Notes: generated from the sequence alone by a model not told the origin. Numbered from the stretch's first letter, positions 8,621 to 18,301 are shown. The stretch is DNA of 64,000 bases from Maribacter sp. MJ134 (GCF_003970695.1 NZ_CP034570.1:1302001-1366000); one strand, 5' to 3'. A program made the numbers and translations.

Positions 8621-10725
8621 GGTAAATTTAACTTGGTCTTTAGATAACGTAAATCATCACGCTTTAGTTCTCTAGCTGCATTTAGAATTTCCATTTTACT
8701 AGTGTCATCTTCCAGTTTTTCATCCAAAAGACGTCTTGCAAAGTTCCGAAATTGCCACGAATGGTGATTGGTCGCTTTTATGAGTTGTCGGTAAACACTA
8801 GCATTCATTGCATTGATATTCGTTAAATACTGAAAAGCCAACTGTCTTACCTCCGGATTGTAAGTAGAAAAAGTATACTTCACCAACTCATTTAACCATC
8901 TAGTTTTCTCCACACCGCCATACTCGGGAGTAACCAAGGCAAGCGTTAACCATAGTAAGCGTACATTTTTATTGGGCAGGCCAACAATGTCTTTTGTACG
9001 ATTTAGATAAACACTTCTATATTCCGGAAAATTAGACCATAAGTTAATTAGTGCCGTTTCAATAGTAAGATAGCTATCATCTTCTAGAAGCGTTTCATAG
9101 CGGGACTTTAAACCTTCTGAAGATGCACGAGCACCAGAAATGCGATATAAAACCTCTGCTAAAGTTTGTCTAACGGGTATAGTATCTGTTTCAAAAGCAC
9201 TAAAAATTAATTCTTCAGGTAAAATTCGATGGTACTCTTTTATGAGGTATTTCTTAAAGTGAACCGATTCACTTTTGTTCCAATACCGCTCATAATCCAA
9301 ATCATCACTTTGAATACTTTGAAATTCATCTTCCATCGCAAAGACGAGATTAACGGAAGATGAAGTATTTCTTAGGAAGGATTTCATTTTATCAAAAGGA
9401 AGCTCCGTACGCTCTAGCCAATCTGACTTAAAAGTTGACAAGTCAAAGCCGCTTGCTTGTTCTACTTCGTTCAAAAAATCGGTTATGGTAACACTTTTAT
9501 ATTGGTGTTTGACTAGATATTGTTTAACTCCGTTTCTAAAATTCTCCTCTCCCACTAGGTCCTTAAGCATCACCAATGCCCAGGCCCCCTTTTCATAAAA
9601 TGTAAGACTACTGGCCTTAGGGTTGGTCAAGGCCTCCCCTTCTCCCTTATCCGATAAGCTTTTTAGTCGCACAGCGGTATCGTATAATTTCCAATAATAA
9701 TAGTCATTACCAAAGAGTTCTTTCTCCGCCAAATACGCGTAGTAGGTTGCAAAACCTTCATGCAGCCAATGATGATTACCATCTTTTTCGGTCACCAAGT
9801 TCCCAAACCATTGATGCGCCAGTTCATGTGCGTTAACGTTTACGTAGTTCTTGTCTACAAAAGCAGTAGAATCAATGACATAGGTATCCGAAAAAATAGT
9901 GGTCGTGGTATTTTCCATTCCGGCGTATAAAAAATCACGAACGGGAACCTGTTTGTAATTTTGCCATGGATAGGGAAAACCGATTTCTTTATCCAAAAAA
10001 TCGAAGATTTCTTTTGTGTAACGATAGGTAGGTTCCGCCTTAAGACTATCCTTTGGGTAGTAGTAATTTTCAATAGGCACCCCTGAAGCGGAAAGCAGCT
10101 CTTGTTTTTTATAGTCACCAATCACAAAAGCTAAAAGATAACTACTCATGGGTTCTTTCATATCGAAAGACGTGATGGTGCTTCCTTTATGATCACTTTT
10201 AACCTCCTTGATTCTGCCGTTAGCAATTATAATAGGCTTATTAAGATTTGATTTAAAACTCAAGTCGAACTCCACCTTCTCCTCCATATCGTCAAAACTG
10301 GGCAACCAATGACTGGTATATTTGCCTTGTCCTTGGGTCCATAGCTGCTCATTGCCTTCAACGTTATCATCCCAACCAAGGAAATAAACGGTCTGTTTTG
10401 GTGTGCAATCATATTGTAAAAGCAATTCGTACTGTTCTCCTTCTTTAAATTGATGGTACACTTTGATGATACGTTGTGTATTTTCCGACCTAATTGGATT
10501 CCCATTAAGAAGTGTTTTAGAGAAATGCATGTTCTTAGCATCCAGGAATATAGAATCTACGTCCGCAAGTATTTTTAATTGGTAGCTTACAAGGCCTTTT
10601 AGTCTTTTTTCCTGCGGAATCAATTCAATACTAACATCTGCACGAATAAAATCGACCTTATCCTGATGCTGGGCCGTTATCGCACAAAAGAAAAAAACAA
10701 AAATTAGAGGTAAGCACTGTCTCAT
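8617..10725 (-). CDS. M1-family metallo-aminopeptidase
   Basis: 702 residues with an N-terminal signal peptide (MRQCLPLIFVFFFCAITA), so exported. Zinc site HELAH at residues 300-304 with the third ligand Glu323 in HEGFATYY, exactly the HExxH-18-E spacing of family M1. The exopeptidase motif appears as AGMEN (268-272). The C-terminal third is helical, as in M1 enzymes with a HEAT-like tail. It removes N-terminal amino acids from peptides in the periplasm. Its 3' end overlaps the patatin gene by 4 bases. Confidence 0.95.
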   Translation of the reverse strand: MRQCLPLIFVFFFCAITAQHQDKVDFIRADVSIELIPQEKRLKGLVSYQLKILADVDSIFLDAKNMHFSKTLLNGNPIRSENTQRIIKVYHQFKEGEQYELLLQYDCTPKQTVYFLGWDDNVEGNEQLWTQGQGKYTSHWLPSFDDMEEKVEFDLSFKSNLNKPIIIANGRIKEVKSDHKGSTITSFDMKEPMSSYLLAFVIGDYKKQELLSASGVPIENYYYPKDSLKAEPTYRYTKEIFDFLDKEIGFPYPWQNYKQVPVRDFLYAGMENTTTTIFSDTYVIDSTAFVDKNYVNVNAHELAHQWFGNLVTEKDGNHHWLHEGFATYYAYLAEKELFGNDYYYWKLYDTAVRLKSLSDKGEGEALTNPKASSLTFYEKGAWALVMLKDLVGEENFRNGVKQYLVKHQYKSVTITDFLNEVEQASGFDLSTFKSDWLERTELPFDKMKSFLRNTSSSVNLVFAMEDEFQSIQSDDLDYERYWNKSESVHFKKYLIKEYHRILPEELIFSAFETDTIPVRQTLAEVLYRISGARASSEGLKSRYETLLEDDSYLTIETALINLWSNFPEYRSVYLNRTKDIVGLPNKNVRLLWLTLALVTPEYGGVEKTRWLNELVKYTFSTYNPEVRQLAFQYLTNINAMNASVYRQLIKATNHHSWQFRNFARRLLDEKLEDDTSKMEILNAARELKRDDLRYLKTKLNLP

Positions 10726-10750
10726 TTTGTAGTACCGGTAAAATACACAC

Positions 10751-10758
10751 CAAATTTA
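10751..10758 (-). promoter_or_regulatory. Candidate -7 element of the M1 aminopeptidase promoter
   Basis: On the minus strand TAAATTTG matches the Bacteroidota -7 consensus TAnnTTTG perfectly, about 25 bases before the ATG at 10725. No good TTG is found 19 bases further upstream, so the call is moderate. Confidence 0.4.
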
Positions 10759-10872
10759 ACACTTTAGACCAATAGTCGCTTTGATATGCCCTTAATTAAA
10801 GATTACGTTGGTACAACATCGCTTTTGACCATACCCTTTGGGGGTTAATGGTCTTATCCCTAAATTCGTGCA

Positions 10873-13413
10873 ATGAATGCCGGTTTTCTTCAAACACCAG
10901 TTGCTTATCTAAAAGGCGTTGGCCCTAACCGGGCGGAAAGCCTTCAATCTGAGTTGGGTATTCATGTGTATCAAGACTTACTGAATCTTTTTCCCAACAG
11001 ATACATAGACAAGACGCAATACTATAAAATAAACCAGCTACAGAAAAGTAATGCAGATGTTCAGATTATTGGCAAAATAGTTCATCTGAAGACGGTTGAG
11101 CAAAAGAAAGGAACGCGTCTTGTAGCCAAATTTCAAGATGACACTGGTGAAATGGAATTGGTTTGGTTTCGGGGTCAAAAATGGATTCGAGAGAATTTAA
11201 AACTCAATACACCCTACGTAATTTTCGGAAAATGTAACTGGTTCAACGGGGTCTTCTCTATGCCTCACCCGGAGCTAGAACTACTGAAGGAACACCAACA
11301 GGGATTAAAAGTGCATATGCAGCCCGTGTATCCATCGACCGAAAAGCTTAGCAACAAAGGTGTCACCAATAGAGTCATCAGTAAATTAATGCAGCAACTT
11401 TTCTTGGAGACCAAGGGCAAGTTTTCCGAAACACTCTCCGATGCGCTCTTACAAGAACTAAAATTGATATCCAAGAGTGAAGCACTATTCAATATTCATT
11501 TTCCTAAGAGTCAGGAACTACTGGCAAAAGCCCAGTTCCGTTTGAAATTTGAAGAATTATTCTATCTGCAGATGCAGCTTATTGCTAAGAACATGCTGCA
11601 CAAACAGCGAATAAAAGGATATAATTTTGACCAAGTAGGAGAACTGTTCAATGATTTTTATGCAAATCAGTTACCTTTTGAATTAACCAATGCGCAAAAA
11701 AGGGTCGTCAAGGAAATCAGGGCAGATTTGGGGAGCAATGCCCAGATGAACCGATTATTACAAGGAGACGTGGGTTCCGGAAAAACTATCGTTGCCGTAT
11801 TGACCATGTTGTTGGCTATAGATAATGGATTCCAAGCTTGTTTAATGGCTCCAACAGAAATTTTAGCCAATCAACATTATACCGGTATTTCGGCATTGCT
11901 AAAAGATACGGGGATAACCTGCGAACTGTTGACTGGCTCGGTAAAAAAGTCCGCTCGGAAACCCATACATGAACAACTGGAAAATGGGGAACTTCAGATA
12001 CTGATTGGTACGCACGCGTTATTGGAAGATAAGGTGAAATTTAAAAATTTAGGTTTGGCCATAATTGATGAGCAACATCGTTTTGGTGTGGCACAGCGAT
12101 CTAAACTTTGGCATAAAGGTAGCCCACCCCTAACCCCTCCCAAAGGGAGAGTAAAAGAAATTCATTACAAATACCAAACAGCAAGACCATCTACCTATGG
12201 GCTACTAAAAGAATTACAACAAGAAAACAAAAAACGAACCTCGGAGGCAGCGCAGTTACTTTGGCAGAGGTTGAAGACAGAACAAACATATGGTCAATTT
12301 CAGAGGCAGCATCATATAGATAAATTTATCGTTGATTTTGTATGTATTTCTAAAAAGTTGATTGTTGAAGTTGATGGAGGATATCACGACAACCCCTCTC
12401 TAAAAGAAGCCGATACTATGAGAACTCAAATTCTCAATGATTTTGGTTATAAAGTAATACGGTTTAAAAATGAAGAGGTAATCGATGCCATTGATGATGT
12501 ATTGCATACAATCGAAAGAACATTAAAAGGTCTACCCTCCGGGGCGGTTGGAGGGGCAATTCCACCTCATATCCTAGTAATGACGGCAACACCTATTCCT
12601 AGAACGCTAGCGATGAGTTTATATGGTGATTTGGATATTTCAGTTATTGATGAACTCCCACCTGGCAGAAAACCGATAAAGACCGTACATAGGTATGATT
12701 CCAATCGCTTAAAAGTATTTCGGTTTATCCGAGACGAAATTAAGAAAGGAAGACAGGTTTACATTGTATATCCACTCATACAAGAATCAGAAGCCTTGGA
12801 TTATAAGGATTTGATGGATGGATACGAAAGTATTGTGAGGGATTTTCCGATGCCGGAATTTCAGATATCCATTGTACATGGACAAATGAAACCCGTAGAT
12901 AAGGACTATGAAATGCAGCGTTTTGTCAATGGTGAAACCCAAATCATGGTTGCGACCACAGTGATAGAAGTGGGTGTTAACGTACCCAATGCCTCTGTTA
13001 TGATTATTGAAAGCGCGGAACGCTTTGGATTGTCTCAATTACACCAACTTCGGGGACGGGTTGGACGTGGAGCGGACCAAAGTTTTTGTATTTTAATGAC
13101 GAGCCATAAACTTTCATCAGAAGCAAAAACGAGGTTGGAGACTATGGTACGGACAAATGACGGATTTGAGATTGCCGAAGTAGACCTAAAACTGCGTGGT
13201 CCAGGTGATATTATGGGTACGCAACAAAGCGGTATTCTTAACTTAAAAATTGCGGATATTGTAAAGGATAACGAGATACTTAAATCCACTCGCTATTATG
13301 CTCTAAAGCTTCTAAAGGCCGACCCATCCCTAGAGAAACCAGAAAATTTGATTATTAGGCACAGCTATGCCCAATTAGTGAAATACAAGAATGTTTGGAA
13401 CTATATAAGTTGA
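10873..13413 (+). CDS. recG: ATP-dependent DNA helicase RecG with a nested DUF559 nuclease domain
   Basis: RecG reverses stalled replication forks and processes branched DNA. Normal parts are all present: N-terminal wedge/OB domain (about residues 60-160), Walker A GDVGSGKT (about 298-305), DEQH (399-402), TATPIPRT (571-578), and the C-terminal motifs with LHQLRGRVGRG. The protein is 846 residues. An insertion of about 146 residues (about 417-562) separates DEQHRFGVAQRSKLWHK from PPHILVMTATP, which are nearly contiguous in ordinary RecG. Removing it leaves 700 residues, the usual size. The insert is a DUF559 PD-(D/E)XK nuclease-like domain and the frame is open throughout. Either RecG tolerates the domain in a surface loop or it is impaired. 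The gene stands alone, just before the leucine operon. Confidence 0.95.
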   Translation: MNAGFLQTPVAYLKGVGPNRAESLQSELGIHVYQDLLNLFPNRYIDKTQYYKINQLQKSNADVQIIGKIVHLKTVEQKKGTRLVAKFQDDTGEMELVWFRGQKWIRENLKLNTPYVIFGKCNWFNGVFSMPHPELELLKEHQQGLKVHMQPVYPSTEKLSNKGVTNRVISKLMQQLFLETKGKFSETLSDALLQELKLISKSEALFNIHFPKSQELLAKAQFRLKFEELFYLQMQLIAKNMLHKQRIKGYNFDQVGELFNDFYANQLPFELTNAQKRVVKEIRADLGSNAQMNRLLQGDVGSGKTIVAVLTMLLAIDNGFQACLMAPTEILANQHYTGISALLKDTGITCELLTGSVKKSARKPIHEQLENGELQILIGTHALLEDKVKFKNLGLAIIDEQHRFGVAQRSKLWHKGSPPLTPPKGRVKEIHYKYQTARPSTYGLLKELQQENKKRTSEAAQLLWQRLKTEQTYGQFQRQHHIDKFIVDFVCISKKLIVEVDGGYHDNPSLKEADTMRTQILNDFGYKVIRFKNEEVIDAIDDVLHTIERTLKGLPSGAVGGAIPPHILVMTATPIPRTLAMSLYGDLDISVIDELPPGRKPIKTVHRYDSNRLKVFRFIRDEIKKGRQVYIVYPLIQESEALDYKDLMDGYESIVRDFPMPEFQISIVHGQMKPVDKDYEMQRFVNGETQIMVATTVIEVGVNVPNASVMIIESAERFGLSQLHQLRGRVGRGADQSFCILMTSHKLSSEAKTRLETMVRTNDGFEIAEVDLKLRGPGDIMGTQQSGILNLKIADIVKDNEILKSTRYYALKLLKADPSLEKPENLIIRHSYAQLVKYKNVWNYIS
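12121..12558 (+). mobile_element. In-frame DUF559 nuclease cassette inserted in recG
   Basis: The segment encodes about 146 residues foreign to RecG. The core (about 12238-12525) reads as DUF559: TSEAAQLLWQRLK, FQRQHHIDKFIVDFVC, KKLIVEVDGGYHD, and DFGYKVIRFKNEEV, with candidate catalytic Asp (IVDF), Glu (VEVDG) and basic residues. Its ends are GC-rich in otherwise AT-rich DNA. The left end carries a small hairpin CTCCC-AAA-GGGAG, the right end CCCTCC-n9-GGAGGG, and the two ends are imperfect inverted repeats (CCCCTAACCCCTCCC against the complement of the right end, CCCCTCCAACCGCCCC). The length stays a multiple of three with no stop, so the host protein is still read through. How such elements move is not known to me. 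Confidence 0.85.
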
Positions 13414-13487
13414 TTTAAAAGTCGTCATTAGCTTTTGAACATCGTAATTTCAATTTCAGTTAATTTCCAAAAAACCCCTTGTTTTAA

Positions 13488-13495
13488 TAGATTTG
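13488..13495 (+). promoter_or_regulatory. Candidate -7 element of the leuCDAB promoter
   Basis: TAGATTTG is a perfect TAnnTTTG element, 20 bases before the leuC ATG. A TTTC lies near the expected -33 position, one base off from TTTG. If used, transcription begins just before leuC and no leader peptide precedes the operon. Confidence 0.45.
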
Positions 13496-13515
13496 TCTCT
13501 TATATTAAGAATACT

Positions 13516-14931
13516 ATGAGCGTATCAAAGACCTTATTTGACAAAGTGTGGGACTCTCACGTTGTACATAAAATTACGGATGGCCCGGATGTACTATTTA
13601 TAGACAGGCACATGGTGCACGAAGTAACGAGTCCGGTTGCCTTTTTAGGATTAAAAAACAGGAATATCAGGGTAATGCATCCCGAAAAAACATTTGCAAC
13701 CGCAGATCATAATACCCCAACCATTAACCAACATCTCCCGGTAGCCGACCCTTTGTCTGCAAACCAGTTAAAAATGTTGGAAGAAAACGCCAATGAATAT
13801 GGTATTTCCTACTGGGGTCTTGGCCATCAAAAGAATGGTATTGTTCACGTTGTGGGTCCCGAATATGGAATAACGCAACCAGGTGCCACCATTGTTTGTG
13901 GGGATTCACACACCTCTACACACGGTGCTTTTGGCGCTATCGCTTTTGGTATCGGAACTTCCGAGGTTGAGATGGTTCTAGCAACGCAGTGCATTATGCA
14001 GCCAAAGCCTAAGCGCATGCGCATCAATATTACTGGAGAACTACAATATGGTGTAACGCCCAAGGATGTTGCACTGTTTATCATTTCACAATTGACCACT
14101 TCTGGCGCAACGGGCTACTTCGTAGAATATGCTGGTGATGTATTTACGGATATGACCATGGAGGGCCGTATGACCGTTTGTAACCTAAGTATAGAAATGG
14201 GTGCCCGTGGTGGCATGATTGCTCCGGACGAAAAGACCTTCCATTACGTAAAGGGACGGGAATTTACACCAAAAGGAGAAGCGTGGGATAAGGCCATGGA
14301 CTACTGGCAAACCCTTTACACCGATCCAGATGCAATTTTTGATAAAGAACTTACTTTTGATGGTTCCTTGATCGAGCCTATGATTACCTATGGAACCAAT
14401 CCGGGTATGGGCATGGGAATTTCTAACGACATACCCAATGCCGATGCGGTGCAAGGAGGTGCCACTACCTATAAAAAGTCTTTAGAATATATGAAATTCG
14501 ATGAAGGCGACACCATGATCGGAAAACCGATAGATTTCGTATTTCTTGGAAGTTGTACCAATGGTAGAATTGAAGATTTCAGGGCATTTGCCTCTATCGT
14601 AAAAGGGCGCAGAAAGGCCGACAACGTTACCGCATGGCTTGTACCCGGTTCGCACAAGGTGGAAAGTGCCATCAAGGAAGAGGGTATTTTGGACATCCTT
14701 ACCGAAGCAGGTTTTGAACTACGCGAACCAGGCTGTTCTGCATGTTTGGCCATGAACGATGATAAAGTACCACCGGGTAAATTGGCCGTAAGTACATCTA
14801 ACCGAAACTTTGAAGGTAGACAAGGCCCAGGATCAAGAACGCTATTAGCAAGTCCTTTAGTGGCCGCTGCGGCAGCTGTTACGGGCAAGGTTACCGATCC
14901 AAGAGAATTAATGGAAAAAGAGATGGCATAA
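13516..14931 (+). CDS. leuC: 3-isopropylmalate dehydratase large subunit
   Basis: Isomerises 2-isopropylmalate to 3-isopropylmalate together with LeuD, in leucine synthesis. With the ATG at 13516 ([12 protein letters not shown]) it is 471 residues, the normal length; a TTG further upstream would add an unsupported extension. The aconitase-type [4Fe-4S] ligands are seen in FLGSCTNGR and in [11 protein letters not shown], and the active-site stretch [14 protein letters not shown] is intact. First gene of the leuC-leuD-leuA-leuB operon. Confidence 0.97.
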   Translation: MSVSKTLFDKVWDSHVVHKITDGPDVLFIDRHMVHEVTSPVAFLGLKNRNIRVMHPEKTFATADHNTPTINQHLPVADPLSANQLKMLEENANEYGISYWGLGHQKNGIVHVVGPEYGITQPGATIVCGDSHTSTHGAFGAIAFGIGTSEVEMVLATQCIMQPKPKRMRINITGELQYGVTPKDVALFIISQLTTSGATGYFVEYAGDVFTDMTMEGRMTVCNLSIEMGARGGMIAPDEKTFHYVKGREFTPKGEAWDKAMDYWQTLYTDPDAIFDKELTFDGSLIEPMITYGTNPGMGMGISNDIPNADAVQGGATTYKKSLEYMKFDEGDTMIGKPIDFVFLGSCTNGRIEDFRAFASIVKGRRKADNVTAWLVPGSHKVESAIKEEGILDILTEAGFELREPGCSACLAMNDDKVPPGKLAVSTSNRNFEGRQGPGSRTLLASPLVAAAAAVTGKVTDPRELMEKEMA

Positions 14932-15026
14932 CCAATTTACTCTTAGCTATTGGCCACTGGCCTTTATCCAAATAAATATTAAATTAAAGCTATAGGCAAA
15001 CAGTCGATAGCAAAAAGCTAGAAAAA

Positions 15027-15623
15027 ATGGCATACGATAAATTCGACATATTAAGAACAACCGCTGTACCACTTCCGATAGAGAACGTAGATACCGATCA
15101 GATAATTCCTGCACGTTTCTTAAAAGCTACGGAACGGGTTGGGTTCGGTGATAATCTGTTTAGGGATTGGCGTTACAACCAAGATAATTCAATCAAGGAA
15201 GATTTTGTACTGAACGATGAAAAGTACAGTGGTAAAATATTGGTCGGCGGTAAAAATTTCGGTTCGGGGTCGTCAAGAGAACATGCAGCATGGGCCGTTT
15301 ATGATTATGGTTTTAGATGTGTTATCTCCTCCTTCTTTGCGGACATTTTCCGAGGTAACTGTCTAAATATAGGAGTACTACCTGTACAGGTTAGTGCAAC
15401 TTTTCTGCAAAAGATTTTCGCTGCTATCGAAGCGGACCCTAAAACGGAAATAGAAGTGAATCTACCGGAACAGAAGGTTACCTTATTGGCAACGGGAGAA
15501 AGTGAGTCTTTCGATATCAATGACTACAAGAAAAATAACATGACGAATGGGTTTGATGACATCGATTACCTTTTGAACATCAAAGAAAAAATAACATCTT
15601 TCGCTAAGACTACGCCACTTTAA
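15027..15623 (+). CDS. leuD: 3-isopropylmalate dehydratase small subunit
   Basis: 198 residues, the swivel subunit that pairs with LeuC. Signatures NVDTDQIIPARFLK and GKNFGSGSSREHAAWA are intact. It is separated from leuC by 95 bases that contain a short AT-rich, low-complexity stretch with the palindrome GGCCACTGGCC, and from the next gene by 30 bases. Confidence 0.97.
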   Translation: MAYDKFDILRTTAVPLPIENVDTDQIIPARFLKATERVGFGDNLFRDWRYNQDNSIKEDFVLNDEKYSGKILVGGKNFGSGSSREHAAWAVYDYGFRCVISSFFADIFRGNCLNIGVLPVQVSATFLQKIFAAIEADPKTEIEVNLPEQKVTLLATGESESFDINDYKKNNMTNGFDDIDYLLNIKEKITSFAKTTPL

Positions 15624-15640
15624 AATCAGATTTCCAACCA

Positions 15641-15646
15641 AAGGAG
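15641..15646 (+). promoter_or_regulatory. Shine-Dalgarno-like AAGGAG before leuA
   Basis: AAGGAG lies 7 bases before the ATG of the isopropylmalate-synthase-like gene. Most starts in this window have no such sequence, as is usual in Bacteroidota, so it stands out and supports the chosen start. Confidence 0.5.
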
Positions 15647-15653
15647 TACACTA

Positions 15654-17168
15654 ATGAAAAGAAAGGTGGAAATCATGGATACCACCCTCAGGGATGGGGA
15701 GCAGACTTCCGGAGTCTCATTCTCCGCATCGGAGAAATTGACGCTGGCCAAACTATTGTTGGACGAACTTCATGTAGACCGCATTGAAGTTGCTTCTGCA
15801 AGAGTCTCTAAAGGCGAATTGCAAGCAGTACAGCAGATTACGGCATGGGCCGCTAGTAAGGATTATCTAGACCGGGTGGAAGTATTGACTTTTGTAGACG
15901 GAGGAGTTTCGTTAAAATGGATGGAGGAAGCTGGGGCTAAATCCCAGAACCTATTAACAAAAGGTTCTTTGAATCACTTAAAACATCAGCTTAAAAAGAC
16001 CCCAGAGGAACACTTTGCGGAAATAGCAGCAGTTTTTGAACAAGCGAAACAAAAAGGAATCATCAATAACGTTTATTTGGAGGATTGGAGCAACGGAATG
16101 CGAAACTCAAAAGCCTATGTTTTTGATTTCTTGGATTTCCTTTCCACACAACCTATAAAACGTATTTTATTGCCTGATACTTTGGGCATACTAACTCATA
16201 GAGAGACCTATGACTTTCTGAAGGAAATCGTACAACGCTATCCTAAAATTCATTTTGACTTTCATGGTCATAACGATTATGACTTAGGTGTTGCAAATGT
16301 TATGGAAGCGGTAAAGGCGGGTTGTCATGGTTTACACCTTACCGTAAACGGTATGGGTGAACGTGCTGGTAATGCTCCTATGGCCAGTGCCATTGCGGTC
16401 ATCAACGATTTTCTGCCAGAAATAGAAATAGGTGTTAACGAATCTTCGCTCTTTAAAGTGAGCAAACTGGTATCTGCATTTGCCGGACTGTCCATTCCGG
16501 CCAATAAACCTATTGTTGGCGATAGTGTGTTTACGCAAACAGCTGGCATTCATGCAGACGGGGATTCCAAGAACAACTTATATTTTAGTGATTTAATGCC
16601 AGAGCGTTTTGGTAGAAAGCGCAAATATGCTTTGGGTAAAATGTCGGGAAAGGCTAATATTCAGAAAAATTTGCAGGAACTTGGCTTAAAACTGAATGAT
16701 GATGAGTTAAAAAAAGTGACCCAGCGTATCATTGAACTTGGAGATAAAAAGGAACGGGTCACCAAAGAGGATTTACCTTTTATTATATCCGACGTGTTGG
16801 ATACAGAGACGCATCAACAGAAAGTATTCGTAAAGTCTTACGTATTAACACACGCCAAAGGTTTGATGCCCTCCACTACCCTTTCCGTAGAAATAAATGG
16901 CGAAGTATTTGAGGCGAACGCACAAGGAGACGGGCAATATGATGCTTTTATGAATGCTTTGCACAAAGTATATGCATCCAAAAAAATTACCCTTCCGGAG
17001 CTCATAGATTACGCGGTTAGAATACCACCCGGAAGTAATTCCGACGCCCTTTGCGAAACCGTCATTACCTGGTCTTTGAACAAAAAGGAATTTACCTCGA
17101 GGGGCTTAGATTCCGACCAGACGGTTTCAGCGATTAAGGCCACAGAAAAGATGTTGAATATAATATAG
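15654..17168 (+). CDS. leuA: 2-isopropylmalate synthase or (R)-citramalate synthase
   Basis: 504 residues of the DRE-TIM metallolyase family with a C-terminal LeuA-type allosteric domain. Visible: DTTLRDGEQTSGVSF at the N-terminus, the metal ligands in FHGHNDYDLG, NGMGERAGN, and the regulatory domain from about residue 395. It condenses acetyl-CoA with a 2-oxo acid: 2-oxoisovalerate for leucine, or pyruvate for isoleucine in the citramalate route. Its place between leuD and leuB favours leucine synthesis. The sequence type is close to the group that also contains citramalate synthases, and residue reading alone does not settle the substrate. The C-terminal domain implies feedback inhibition by the end product. 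Confidence 0.85.
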   Translation: MKRKVEIMDTTLRDGEQTSGVSFSASEKLTLAKLLLDELHVDRIEVASARVSKGELQAVQQITAWAASKDYLDRVEVLTFVDGGVSLKWMEEAGAKSQNLLTKGSLNHLKHQLKKTPEEHFAEIAAVFEQAKQKGIINNVYLEDWSNGMRNSKAYVFDFLDFLSTQPIKRILLPDTLGILTHRETYDFLKEIVQRYPKIHFDFHGHNDYDLGVANVMEAVKAGCHGLHLTVNGMGERAGNAPMASAIAVINDFLPEIEIGVNESSLFKVSKLVSAFAGLSIPANKPIVGDSVFTQTAGIHADGDSKNNLYFSDLMPERFGRKRKYALGKMSGKANIQKNLQELGLKLNDDELKKVTQRIIELGDKKERVTKEDLPFIISDVLDTETHQQKVFVKSYVLTHAKGLMPSTTLSVEINGEVFEANAQGDGQYDAFMNALHKVYASKKITLPELIDYAVRIPPGSNSDALCETVITWSLNKKEFTSRGLDSDQTVSAIKATEKMLNII

Positions 17169-17224
17169 AAAAATAGCTTTAAACAGACAACTACAAGCAT
17201 CAAACAACGATAAAAGAATACGAA

Positions 17225-18280
17225 ATGAAATTAGACATAGCTTTATTGGCCGGTGACGGAATTGGCCCAGAAGTAATAGATCAGGCCGTTAAAGTCTGTA
17301 ATGTAATCGCAAAAAAATATAATCACGAGATTAACTGGAAGCCCGCATTGACGGGAGCAGCGGCAATTGACGCCGTAGGGGACCCTTATCCAGAAGAAAC
17401 ACACGAAATCTGTGCAAATTCCGATGCTGTTCTTTTCGGTGCTATTGGTCACCCTAGATTTGATAACGATCCTTCTGCGAAAGTAAGGCCCGAACAGGGT
17501 TTATTGAAAATGCGTCAAAAATTAGGCCTCTTTGCCAATGTACGGCCCACCTTTACCTTTCCTTCCTTAATAGATAAATCTCCTTTGAAAAGGGAACGCA
17601 TCGAAGGAACTGATCTTATCATTTTAAGAGAATTAACAGGGGGGGTTTATTTTGGAGAACGTGGGAGAAAAGATGATGGTAATACTGCCTATGACACCAT
17701 GACCTACGAACGTTTTGAAATAGAGCGCTTAGCGCATAAAGGTTTTAAAATGGCCATGAAACGTTCAAAAAAACTATGCTGTGTGGATAAGGCGAACGTT
17801 CTGGAATCCTCAAGATTATGGAGAGAGACCGTACAGGCAATGGAAAAAGAATATCCGGAAGTAGAAGTCTCTTACGAGTTTGTTGATGCCGTTGCCATGC
17901 GACTCGTGCAATGGCCAAGTGCTTATGATGTAATGATTACTGCCAATCTTTTTGGAGATATCTTGACGGATGAGGCATCGGTAATCTCCGGTTCTATGGG
18001 ACTAATGCCTTCTTCTTCCGTAGGAAGCAAAGTGTCTTTGTACGAACCTATACACGGCTCCTACCCGCAGGCAGCAGGTAAGGATATCGCCAATCCGTTG
18101 GCTACCGTACTGTCCGCGGCGATGCTATTTGAAGATATGGACTTACCGGAAGAGGCGCAAGCAATAAGAGATGTAGTAAATAAATCACTCGCAGAAGGCA
18201 TCGTTACCGAAGACTTAGCGGAGGGAGCAAAAGCCTACAAAACTAGCGAAGTTGGAGATTGGTTGGCAGCAAATATATAA
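17225..18280 (+). CDS. leuB: 3-isopropylmalate dehydrogenase
   Basis: 351 residues, normal size. Oxidatively decarboxylates 3-isopropylmalate to 2-oxoisocaproate with NAD. Signatures: LLAGDGIGPEVI at the N-terminus, the substrate loop LRELTGGVYFGERG, DKANVLE, and the NAD-binding NLFGDILTDEASVISGSMGLMPS. Last gene of the leucine operon; a rho-independent terminator follows it by about 20 bases. Confidence 0.97.
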   Translation: MKLDIALLAGDGIGPEVIDQAVKVCNVIAKKYNHEINWKPALTGAAAIDAVGDPYPEETHEICANSDAVLFGAIGHPRFDNDPSAKVRPEQGLLKMRQKLGLFANVRPTFTFPSLIDKSPLKRERIEGTDLIILRELTGGVYFGERGRKDDGNTAYDTMTYERFEIERLAHKGFKMAMKRSKKLCCVDKANVLESSRLWRETVQAMEKEYPEVEVSYEFVDAVAMRLVQWPSAYDVMITANLFGDILTDEASVISGSMGLMPSSSVGSKVSLYEPIHGSYPQAAGKDIANPLATVLSAAMLFEDMDLPEEAQAIRDVVNKSLAEGIVTEDLAEGAKAYKTSEVGDWLAANI

Positions 18281-18301
18281 GTTAATCGCTTAATAAAATA
18301 A

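Noticed and set aside
10873-13413. An intein in recG.
   Set aside because: The insert has none of the splicing blocks (no N-terminal Cys/Ser block, no HN at the C-terminal junction) and encodes only a DUF559-like domain.
13435-13515. Upstream extension of leuC from a TTG, beginning [11 protein letters not shown], rich in Ile and Val; considered as a leu leader peptide.
   Set aside because: It is in frame with leuC without a stop, has no leucine run, no terminator hairpin follows, and a perfect TAnnTTTG element at 13488 suggests transcription starts after it.
14469-14888. 139-codon antisense frame within leuC.
   Set aside because: Shadow of the strongly conserved leuC coding sequence; composition is the mirror of its codons.
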